DNA from: Candidatus Roizmanbacteria bacterium CG11_big_fil_rev_8_21_14_0_20_36_8
GTDB taxonomy: Bacteria; Patescibacteriota; Microgenomatia; UBA1406; GWC2-37-13
Assembly: GCA_002796045.1 (NCBI GenBank)
Contig: PCVM01000113.1
Span: 3,577-11,444, forward strand
DNA: 7,868 bases
Direction: 5' to 3'
Below the pieces are notes generated by a model, which searched no databases, was not told where the DNA came from, and saw only the letters and a list, made by a program, of their open reading frames with translations. The stretch's first letter is position 1, and each line of letters opens with the position of its first letter. The translations under genes were made by a program, and so were the position numbers. Positions 1 through 6,244 of this stretch are shown piece after piece.

Positions 1-1
1 A

Positions 2-466
2 CCAATGTTTTATGTTTTTAGTTTATCATCACTCATAATATCGCTCGCGGCACCTTTTGTTTCAATTCTCAATGCGCTCGGAAAAGCAAAGATATCTTTT
101 TTGTTCATGGTGATGTTTACAACGCTTACTTGGTCTCTTGTTCCAATATCGATATTGATTGATAAATATATGGGTTTTCCTATTGCGCATTTAATTATCT
201 CTGCCTCATATATTTTTTTAATACTATACGTAAAGAGACTGATAAAATTTCAGTTTATTAAGTCAATTTTCCAACCTCTTATCTCCAGCTTTATTATGGG
301 GATTGTTTTACTGTATATTAGCACTCAATTTCAGATATCATCAATTTACGGGGTAGCATTTTTCATTATTTTAGGTTCGAGCATTTACGTTTCGTCTTTA
401 AGGTATATTTTTCAGGTTAATATTATTGAAAAAATTTTCTCATTCGTCAAACAAATAAAAAATTAA
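2..466 (+). CDS. Polysaccharide flippase (Wzx/MATE-like), C-terminal part, 5'-truncated by window edge
   Basis: This is the C-terminal end of a polytopic membrane protein, probably a lipid-linked oligosaccharide flippase of the polysaccharide biosynthesis/MATE-like superfamily. The reading frame is open to the left edge: a Pro codon precedes the first visible Met. The gene therefore almost certainly begins upstream, and the ATG at 5 is internal. About five hydrophobic segments can be seen, near residues 4-22, 32-52, 58-76, 90-107 and 116-134 counted from that Met. A short basic tail follows and ends in a TAA stop. The stretch ILNALGKAKISF followed by TM-TM-Gly-rich loops is typical of the last helices in Wzx-type proteins, which usually total 400-500 residues. 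The next gene, a GT2 glycosyltransferase, starts 7 bases downstream, as expected in a glycan assembly operon. The family call is moderately sure; the transported substrate is unknown. Another polytopic glycan protein cannot be excluded from the fragment alone. Confidence 0.72.
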   Translation, partial: PMFYVFSLSSLIISLAAPFVSILNALGKAKISFLFMVMFTTLTWSLVPISILIDKYMGFPIAHLIISASYIFLILYVKRLIKFQFIKSIFQPLISSFIMGIVLLYISTQFQISSIYGVAFFIILGSSIYVSSLRYIFQVNIIEKIFSFVKQIKN

Positions 467-473
467 CTTTTGT

Positions 474-1292
474 ATGCAAAAACAAAATGACTTAGCAATA
501 ATTACTGTTGTTTACAACAATTATGAGGTACTTGAAGATTTAATCAATAGTCTAAAAATTCAAAAGAATAATGGTTTTCATTTATATATTGCCGATGCAT
601 CAGAAGATAAACGGGTGATAAATGCAAACAACATCCTCACGAACGTTGTTCCTGTTTCTAACCTAGGATACGCACATGGAGTCAATGAGGGCATCAAACA
701 AGCTCAAAAAGATGGCTGCACACGATTTTGTGTGATCAATAACGATACGTTATTTGAAAATAATTTCACCGCTTCAATTAAAAATATGTTTGACAATTAT
801 CCAAATACGATTTTTGGTGGGAAAATATATTATGCCAAAGGTTACGAATATCATAATCGATATAAAAATGATCAACTTGGGAATATAATTTGGTATGCTG
901 GTGGCGGCGTTAAATGGGAAGATTCAGTACCTTTTCATATTGGAGTAGATGAGGTTGATAATGATAAATATTCTGATATTTCTGAAACAAAATTCATAAC
1001 TGGATGTATGATGTGTTTTGATAAATCAGTTGTTGATTTAATTGGATTTTGGGATGAAAAATACTTCTTATATTTTGAGGATGCTGATTACTGTGAAAGA
1101 GCAAAAAGAAAAAATATTAGTTTGAAGTATTTACCAACGATTAAGCTTTGGCATAAGAATGCCCAGTCGACTGATGGCCCAGGTTCAGCGATTCAACAAA
1201 AATATCAAAAAAAATCACTCCTTCGATTTGCAATAAAATACGCGCCCCCGAGAACAAAATTGCATGTAATATTAAATTATATTTTTAAGTAA
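474..1292 (+). CDS. GT2 family glycosyltransferase (WbbL/rhamnosyltransferase-like)
   Basis: This is a complete 272-residue GT-A fold, inverting glycosyltransferase, probably cytoplasmic and acting on a nucleotide sugar at the inner membrane face. An N-terminal beta strand, LAIITVVYNN (7-16), opens the nucleotide-binding domain. NLGYAHGVNEG (63-73) is the usual GT2 loop. VINND (87-91) is the DXD-equivalent metal/nucleotide site. The segment IIWYAGGGVKW (138-148) and TGCMMCF (176-182) are typical of WbbL-like enzymes. YFEDADYCERA (200-210) carries the catalytic-base ED pair, followed by a conserved His (LWH, 225-227). No transmembrane segment is evident. Length is normal for the family. The ATG at 474 sits 7 bases after the flippase stop with no Shine-Dalgarno-like sequence, and the stop shares one base with the next start (TAATG). 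WbbL homologues often transfer rhamnose, but the sugar here cannot be inferred. The family call is firm. Confidence 0.92.
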   Translation: MQKQNDLAIITVVYNNYEVLEDLINSLKIQKNNGFHLYIADASEDKRVINANNILTNVVPVSNLGYAHGVNEGIKQAQKDGCTRFCVINNDTLFENNFTASIKNMFDNYPNTIFGGKIYYAKGYEYHNRYKNDQLGNIIWYAGGGVKWEDSVPFHIGVDEVDNDKYSDISETKFITGCMMCFDKSVVDLIGFWDEKYFLYFEDADYCERAKRKNISLKYLPTIKLWHKNAQSTDGPGSAIQQKYQKKSLLRFAIKYAPPRTKLHVILNYIFK

Positions 1293-2764
1293 TGCTTAAA
1301 AAAGTCAAATTATTGATTAATCAATTGATCGAAAGGGATTTGTACTTTTTTAGTTTGCTGTTTGGGGTTTTGATCGTCTTGTTTCGTAACTCCTTCTTTA
1401 TCGGTTTTTTTTCTGACGATTATACATTTTTAAAACTGAGTTATATTGAAAATATTAATGGTTTAATCAATTTTTTTATTCCTGGTAAATTATATTTTTA
1501 TCGTCCTCTCTCAACAGAAGTATTTTATGGCTTTATTCAAATATTCCCAAATGCTCAAGTAGTAGGCCACCTAATTGTAATGTCAACGTACGCAACTGCA
1601 TTGATCGGATTATATAAAGTTTCAATAATACTGGCTAAAAATAAAACCTTCTCAAAATTTTTTATCTTTATGTACGCTATTCACTTCAGCCACGTCTTCC
1701 AACTCTATTGGCTAGCGACTTTTCAAGAAGTAATAATGTTTTGTTTCTTAGTATACTCAACTTTATTTTTTTTAAAGCAAAAGTATATTGTTTCAATTTT
1801 TTTATTTTTTCTTGCACTTCTTTCGAAGGAGACCGCAATTGTTTATCCAGTTTTTTTATTAGCACTTTTGCAGGTCAAACAAAAATTTAAAAAAACAATG
1901 GGCTGGATTTTTGTATTCATTTCGCTTAGCCTTGCAACCTATTTCGCATTTTATCTTTCTGGGATTGAAAATGTAGAACAAATTGATATCTATAGGATTA
2001 ACCTTTCTCCTAAACTAATAGTCAATAATAGTGTCTGGTATGTATTGTGGGCTCTTGGTTTTCCAAGCTTCCTACCGGATTATGCTTCAAGTTTTTTCAG
2101 TCTTCCGCTTCCTGGGTTTTGGGAAAGACTTAGCGATTTAACTTCTTGGATTTATATTTCATCCTTGGTTGGATATCTTTCAATCTTACTTTTTTCAATA
2201 TTTAATTTTTTATACTTAAAGCCAAAAAGAATTACTTCATTTATTCCATCAATATTTTTTTTAATTTTTGGAACCTTACTCTTTCTATCCCCTACTCTGC
2301 CAATTATCCATCGCTGGATGGTTCGCCTTACAATTCCACTGATTTTCATAACATTTTCACAAGCTTACTTGATTTATTTTTTGATAAGTAAAAGTAGGAT
2401 TTCGAAAATAATAGCAATGGTTGGGATTATTTTTTATATTATTTACAACGTGGTAGGCATATCAGTCCATGAAATTGCAAGCGTCTACAGTTTGGAATCA
2501 GAATATTATCACCGCGCTCAAATTTATTTCAATAACCTAAATAACTTACTTCCAAAAACGTATACATCAATTTATTTCAAGGATAGTACTGAAGAGAAAA
2601 ATGCTTGGGGAGAGTCAAAAAAACTTAAAACATCATTTGCGCAAAATGCATTTCTTTATCACTTTATGCCAAATCGAAATTTTATTATTTATTACGAAGT
2701 CGATAAAATAACTGTACCAAAAGATTCATTTATTATTCCCGCCAATGACATCTTGAAGCAATGA
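1292..2764 (+). CDS. Polytopic GT-C glycosyltransferase (PMT/TMTC-like, SDDY motif)
   Basis: This is a 490-residue integral membrane protein with about ten or more hydrophobic segments, interpreted as a GT-C fold enzyme that uses a polyprenyl-phosphate sugar on the outer membrane face. After the first transmembrane helix (about 17-40) comes SDDY (41-44), the acidic motif expected in the first extracytoplasmic loop of GT-C enzymes. YRPLS (70-74) follows. LLSKETAIVYP (176-186) resembles the RPL and KET signatures of the TMTC/GT39-related proteins. Residues about 395-490 form a short, mostly soluble C-terminal tail. The ATG overlaps the upstream stop by one base, so translation is probably coupled. 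The 3' end overlaps the convergent gene by 39 bp. The GT-C class is well supported. The specific family and the acceptor (glycan, lipid or protein) are inference; an O-antigen-polymerase-like role is less likely given the SDDY motif. Confidence 0.82.
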   Translation: MLKKVKLLINQLIERDLYFFSLLFGVLIVLFRNSFFIGFFSDDYTFLKLSYIENINGLINFFIPGKLYFYRPLSTEVFYGFIQIFPNAQVVGHLIVMSTYATALIGLYKVSIILAKNKTFSKFFIFMYAIHFSHVFQLYWLATFQEVIMFCFLVYSTLFFLKQKYIVSIFLFFLALLSKETAIVYPVFLLALLQVKQKFKKTMGWIFVFISLSLATYFAFYLSGIENVEQIDIYRINLSPKLIVNNSVWYVLWALGFPSFLPDYASSFFSLPLPGFWERLSDLTSWIYISSLVGYLSILLFSIFNFLYLKPKRITSFIPSIFFLIFGTLLFLSPTLPIIHRWMVRLTIPLIFITFSQAYLIYFLISKSRISKIIAMVGIIFYIIYNVVGISVHEIASVYSLESEYYHRAQIYFNNLNNLLPKTYTSIYFKDSTEEKNAWGESKKLKTSFAQNAFLYHFMPNRNFIIYYEVDKITVPKDSFIIPANDILKQ

Positions 2765-3871
2765 TAATTTAATATTCCTTCTCTCTTTCCAAATCAAATA
2801 ACACATGAAGATTAAATTTAGAAATAATCCCAACCAAATAATTTGGTGCTTCATCACTACTTTGTAAGTCTTGTCCCAACCACCAAGATAAATATAGGGA
2901 TAATAAGACATTAAAAGACTAAATAAAAATATCTCAGACCTGAAGATTATTGATTTATAAAACGGTAAAAAGGTAAATAAAGACAAAAAATACCAAGGCT
3001 GTATCTCTCTAGCAAAAGATAAATATAAAAGAAGTGCTAATTGACCACATAAAGCCAGAAAATATGTCAATTTGTTTTTGCTGATTAGGATTACAAGTGG
3101 TAGAGAAAGATATTTTATCCCTGCAGAAATAATAAGGAACATCCTTCCAAAAGCACATCTTGACGATAGAAGGTAATAAATTCCAATTATTCCAAAAGAC
3201 ACTGCTAAAAGATCGTTATGAGCATTGACTAACCCTTCAACTATCACGAGCGGATGTAAAGCAAGAATAAAAGCAGCTTTTCTCTCCATTTTTTGAAGAT
3301 AATAAACCCCGAGAACATAGAATATTACAGAAAGTAATTTGAAAAAAAAATAACTTAGAATGAACTTCCCCATCGCCAAATATGATGGTATTAACGTTAT
3401 TGCTAAAAACGTTGGTCCATACGGGTACGGTCTATGAACCCAGTGCATAAACCGTAGCCACTCATCTCCTTGAAATTGTGACGGCGGGGTGGTGTAGGGA
3501 TTTTGACCGTAAAAAGTCAAAATTTTAGCATCAAAAATGTAATTAAAAAAATCGTGTGATAAAAATGGATAAGAGAAGAGCAAAACTAAAGATATTATTC
3601 CAGTAATTTTTAAAAGTGATAATGAACGATAATTCTTAACTCCGATTTTATAAATTACATATAGGGCGACTATTAAAATCGAATAAACAAACATTGAATA
3701 TCCACGATGATAATATCCAAAATACACTAATGGGTCTCGAAATTTAACCCATAAATAACTGTTGAATAATGTCAAATTTGGATCAATAAGCGCGTAACTG
3801 TATATTGCTACAATAAAAATAACTACTGATGAAAAAAGGTAGAAACTGAAGGATGATTTTGAAATATTCAT
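2726..3871 (-). CDS. Polytopic GT-C mannosyltransferase-like protein (GT87/DUF2029/MptA-like)
   Basis: This is an integral membrane protein of 381 residues from the ATG at 3871, read leftwards to a TGA at 2728-2726. It resembles the GT87/DUF2029 and MptA/MptB group, which transfer mannose or related sugars from polyprenyl phosphate outside the membrane. Visible motifs, numbered from this start, are SHDFFNYIFDAKI (105-117), GQNPY (122-126), HRPYPYGP (146-153), NAHND (216-220, the group's HND motif), GIKYLSLPLVI (251-261) and QPWYF (291-295). About ten hydrophobic segments are spread along the chain. Start choice: ATG 3880 (12 bases including the first ATG base would overlap a -10-like box) and TTG 3907 (393 residues) are also in frame. 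I prefer 3871 because it lies 7 bases after a promoter-like box and leaves a short cytoplasmic N-terminus before the first helix. It is the only minus-strand gene here, divergent from 3915 and convergent with the gene ending at 2764. The sugar and acceptor are unknown. Confidence 0.82.
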   Translation of the reverse strand: MNISKSSFSFYLFSSVVIFIVAIYSYALIDPNLTLFNSYLWVKFRDPLVYFGYYHRGYSMFVYSILIVALYVIYKIGVKNYRSLSLLKITGIISLVLLFSYPFLSHDFFNYIFDAKILTFYGQNPYTTPPSQFQGDEWLRFMHWVHRPYPYGPTFLAITLIPSYLAMGKFILSYFFFKLLSVIFYVLGVYYLQKMERKAAFILALHPLVIVEGLVNAHNDLLAVSFGIIGIYYLLSSRCAFGRMFLIISAGIKYLSLPLVILISKNKLTYFLALCGQLALLLYLSFAREIQPWYFLSLFTFLPFYKSIIFRSEIFLFSLLMSYYPYIYLGGWDKTYKVVMKHQIIWLGLFLNLIFMCYLIWKERRNIKLSLLQDVIGGNNK

Positions 3872-3907
3872 CACATGCATTGTATCGGAAAGAATATCTT
3901 TATACAA
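3872..3907 (-). promoter_or_regulatory. Candidate leftward promoter for the GT87-like gene
   Basis: Read on the minus strand, TTGTAT (3907-3902) is followed after exactly 17 bases by TACAAT (3884-3879). The -10-like box differs from TATAAT at one position; the -35-like box matches TTGACA only in its first three bases. Seven bases separate the -10-like box from the ATG at 3871, so a transcript would start at or next to the start codon, giving a leaderless mRNA. This is an inference from spacing and symmetry; weak promoter-like matches are common in AT-rich DNA. Confidence 0.4.
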
Positions 3908-3908
3908 T
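3879..3908. repeat. 7-bp inverted repeat in the divergent intergenic gap
   Basis: ATTGTAT (3879-3885) and ATACAAT (3902-3908) are perfect reverse complements separated by 16 bases. The dyad lies centrally between the two divergent start codons at 3871 and 3915. It creates matching promoter-like elements on both strands, with each strand's -10-like box lying over the other strand's -35-like box. It could instead, or also, be an operator for a dimeric regulator. No second copy was noticed in the window. Confidence 0.6.
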
Positions 3909-3914
3909 ATACCA
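3880..3914 (+). promoter_or_regulatory. Candidate rightward promoter for the 3915-onward operon
   Basis: TTGTAT (3880-3885) is followed after exactly 17 bases by TACAAT (3903-3908), within the longer TATACAAT. The -10-like box has one mismatch to TATAAT; the -35-like box matches only in TTG. The ATG of the next gene begins 6 bases after the -10-like box, so the predicted transcription start coincides with the start codon, implying a leaderless transcript for the first gene of the right-hand operon. No Shine-Dalgarno sequence precedes the ATG, which agrees with this. The promoter call is inference. Confidence 0.42.
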
Positions 3915-5447
3915 ATGATTAATTCGAGCTATAAAAAGTTTTTTTTATCCATTCTTACTATTTCAATTGTAATTGGAATATTTTCATATTTTCGACTTGA
4001 ACCAATAATTAGTGAAAGAGTCGCATATACATTTGATCAGGGAAGAGATTTTTTAAAAGCATCAGAGATCGTGATAAATAAAGATATAACTTTTATTGGT
4101 CCGACTACAGGCATAAACGGAATATTTCATGGAGCTTGGTGGTATTACTACTTGGCAATTGTCTTTGTAATTTTTGGTGGTTTACCTATGGGTTTTTATA
4201 TCATGCAATTTATACTTTATTTATCATCTTTAATACTATTAATATATTATCTTAATAAGTATTTTAATGACCAGATTGCTTTATTGTTTAGCTTGATTAT
4301 AGCAACTTCGCCATATTTTATAACCAAATCTCTCTTTGTTGCCAATAATACAATTGTTCCTGTTTTTGTACTTTCATTTTTAGTTACTCATTTTTTAATT
4401 CTTGAAAAACTTCCCAAATCCAACAAAAAAAAACTCATTCTTTTTTTTATAGCCGGATTATCGCTTGGAATGATTGCAGAATTTGAATTTGCTTTCGGAC
4501 TTCTCTTAGCGCCAGTTTATATTCTAACCGCAATAATATTTAAGCCACTCCGTAAAAATTTTACAAATATTCACCAATTATTATTCTTTTTTGGAGGTCT
4601 TTTTATTGCATTTCTTCCTCGATTACTATTTGAGATAAGAAATAATTTTTCTCAAAGCAGAACTCTTATCTCTTTTATTACAGATCCTCAATATCACACT
4701 CCAAAAACAATAAATAGTATTTTTTCTGAACGAATTCACCTATTTTATGATTATTACAGCGGTATTTATTCTCATCATTGGATTATGTGGATATTTTCTT
4801 TCATGATGGTTTTTTCAATTGTCATAATGTTCAAGCGCAAAAAGGTTATTTTCCATAATTCTCTATTTTTTCTATCAATTATTTTATTGGGTCTTTTCTT
4901 AGTTTCTCTTCTTTATAAGGATACATTTTGGCCATATTATTTTGATGGCATTCATTATTCTTTTATATTAATATCTGCTATTCTACTGCAACAATTTAAT
5001 ACAGTAAATCAAAAACAACTAAAAACACTTCTTTATTTATTAAATGTTGCGATTTTTTTAACAGCTATTTATTCAGTAATTACTCATATCAAATCCCCTA
5101 AAATATATGATGGTATAAAGGTGCAAATTGATATCGTCGGATTTATTCAAAAAATTGAATTAAACCTAAATAATTACTGCGTTTACATCTACACTCCACC
5201 TGTAATTCCACATACTTACGATTATCTGTTCAAATATAATTCAATTTCAAAAAGAATTTCTGAACCAAAGCAGGAATTTGTCGATAATAAATGCTGGTAT
5301 GTTCTGGAAGCCGATCCTTATGCAGAGCGTAAAAACGACTGGATAAATGGTCATCTTCCAAAAGATAATCCTAATTTGAAGTTAATTAAAGAAAAACAAA
5401 TTAAAGATGTAACAATTCAACTTTGGGATCATGGTCCAACAGAATGA
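3915..5447 (+). CDS. Polytopic GT-C glycosyltransferase (GT39/ArnT-like, FDQGRD motif)
   Basis: This is a 510-residue membrane protein with about ten or more hydrophobic segments up to residue 390 and a soluble C-terminal domain at about 395-510. After the first helix (9-27), the extracytoplasmic loop carries FDQGRD (40-45), whose Asp is the likely GT-C catalytic acid. IGPTTGINGIFHGAWWYYY (61-79) follows and corresponds to the HPPLYY region of GT39/ArnT-like enzymes. LPRLLFEIRNNF (234-245) and FWPYYF (338-343) are further family-like segments. The enzyme probably uses a polyprenyl-phosphate sugar on the outer face; donor and acceptor are unknown. I recall this FDQGRD type mainly from Patescibacteria genomes, which is unverified. 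The only two cysteines, C422 and C460, are both in the C-terminal domain. The ATG at 3915 follows a promoter-like box directly with no Shine-Dalgarno. The stop overlaps the next start (ATGA). It heads the right-hand operon. Confidence 0.85.
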   Translation: MINSSYKKFFLSILTISIVIGIFSYFRLEPIISERVAYTFDQGRDFLKASEIVINKDITFIGPTTGINGIFHGAWWYYYLAIVFVIFGGLPMGFYIMQFILYLSSLILLIYYLNKYFNDQIALLFSLIIATSPYFITKSLFVANNTIVPVFVLSFLVTHFLILEKLPKSNKKKLILFFIAGLSLGMIAEFEFAFGLLLAPVYILTAIIFKPLRKNFTNIHQLLFFFGGLFIAFLPRLLFEIRNNFSQSRTLISFITDPQYHTPKTINSIFSERIHLFYDYYSGIYSHHWIMWIFSFMMVFSIVIMFKRKKVIFHNSLFFLSIILLGLFLVSLLYKDTFWPYYFDGIHYSFILISAILLQQFNTVNQKQLKTLLYLLNVAIFLTAIYSVITHIKSPKIYDGIKVQIDIVGFIQKIELNLNNYCVYIYTPPVIPHTYDYLFKYNSISKRISEPKQEFVDNKCWYVLEADPYAERKNDWINGHLPKDNPNLKLIKEKQIKDVTIQLWDHGPTE

Positions 5448-6244
5448 TGAAAACTCAAAATAATATCACAGTTATAATCCACACTCGAAATGAAGAGACT
5501 AATATCTCCGATTGCATAAAATCTGCCAAAATGTTGACTAATAATATCATTATTGTAGATATGGAAAGTACTGACAAAACAATTGATATAGCCAAAAGAC
5601 TTGGTGCAAAAATTAAATCCTTCCCGTTTTCCCATTACGTCGAGCCAGCTCGAGAATTTGGAATTCGTCAAGCTAAAACTGATTGGACTTTTATTCTTGA
5701 CGTAGATGAGAGAATCACAAAAGAACTTGCTGATGAAATTGACAATATAGTTGCGAATGATCAATTATCAATTACGCATTTTAAAGTCCCACGTAAAAAT
5801 ATGTTTGGCCAAAAATCTTGGCTCAAGCACGGAGGTTGGTGGCCAGACTATCAAACTAGGCTTATTCACCTAAAATCATTCAATAATTGGCCGGACCGTA
5901 TTCATTCCACGCCAAATATAACTGGTAATGTAGGATTTTTAAACAACCCTTTGGTCCACTATTCTCATGGAAATATGGAAGATATGGTTAATAAAACGCT
6001 AATATTTGAAGACATTGAGTCTGATTTGCTACTTAAAGCTAATAAACCAGTTTCGATTCTAATTTTTTTCCGAAAATTTATTGGAGAACTTTTTAGAAGA
6101 ATGTTTGTCAAGCTAGGATTTCTTGATGGAACGGCTGGTATAATCGAAAGTATCTACCAAGCATACTCAAAAACGATCACTTATCTTTTTTTATATGAAA
6201 AAAAGTCTAAAAGACAAAAAACACAAAACAGTAGCACTTTATAA
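5444..6244 (+). CDS. GT2 family glycosyltransferase (WaaE/KdtX-like)
   Basis: This is a 266-residue GT-A fold glycosyltransferase, likely at the cytoplasmic face. ITVIIHTRNEETNISDCI (8-25) starts the nucleotide-binding domain, with TRNEE typical of the WaaE/beta-1,4-glucosyltransferase-like branch. VDMESTDKT (38-46) follows. FILDVDERIT (83-92) contains the DXD metal site D86/D88. Further family-like segments are GGWWPDYQTRLIH (130-142), the RIHS motif (152-155) and HYSHGN (172-177). The C-terminal third has amphipathic or hydrophobic helices (about 203-250) that may associate with the membrane, then a Lys-rich tail. Two adjacent ATGs exist: 5444 gives a 4-base ATGA overlap with the upstream stop and 5447 a 1-base overlap. 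An upstream TTG at 5423 is in frame but encodes nothing family-like. The 3' end overlaps the next gene by 50 bases. WaaE adds glucose to LPS core in enterobacteria; here only the fold and family are supported, not the sugar. Confidence 0.9.
   Translation: MMKTQNNITVIIHTRNEETNISDCIKSAKMLTNNIIIVDMESTDKTIDIAKRLGAKIKSFPFSHYVEPAREFGIRQAKTDWTFILDVDERITKELADEIDNIVANDQLSITHFKVPRKNMFGQKSWLKHGGWWPDYQTRLIHLKSFNNWPDRIHSTPNITGNVGFLNNPLVHYSHGNMEDMVNKTLIFEDIESDLLLKANKPVSILIFFRKFIGELFRRMFVKLGFLDGTAGIIESIYQAYSKTITYLFLYEKKSKRQKTQNSSTL

Noticed and set aside
1708..1890. Small plus-strand open frame (60 codons) inside the SDDY GT-C gene
   Set aside because: It lies wholly within a well-supported gene in another frame, shows no family motif, and its composition follows from the T-rich host gene.
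2152..2349. Minus-strand open frame (65 codons) inside the SDDY GT-C gene
   Set aside because: It is antisense to a clear coding region, is low complexity, and has no recognisable domain or start signal.
3871..3907. Longer N-terminus of the GT87-like protein from TTG 3907 or ATG 3880
   Set aside because: The extra 12 or 3 residues are not family-like. TTG is a weaker start, ATG 3880 overlaps the -10-like box, and neither has a Shine-Dalgarno. They remain possible if the promoter reading is wrong.
4425..4448. A9 ... T8 hairpin as an intrinsic terminator
   Set aside because: The stem would be only A-U pairs with no GC-rich part, and it lies in the middle of an intact coding sequence.
5423..5443. 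TTG start adding seven residues to the WaaE-like GT2
   Set aside because: The added residues are only an out-of-frame reading of the upstream gene's end. Two ATGs at 5444 and 5447 give typical coupled starts.
5429..5764. Minus-strand open frame (111 codons) opposite the WaaE-like GT2
   Set aside because: It is fully antisense to a gene with clear catalytic motifs. Its sequence shows no family resemblance, so it is taken as a chance open frame.
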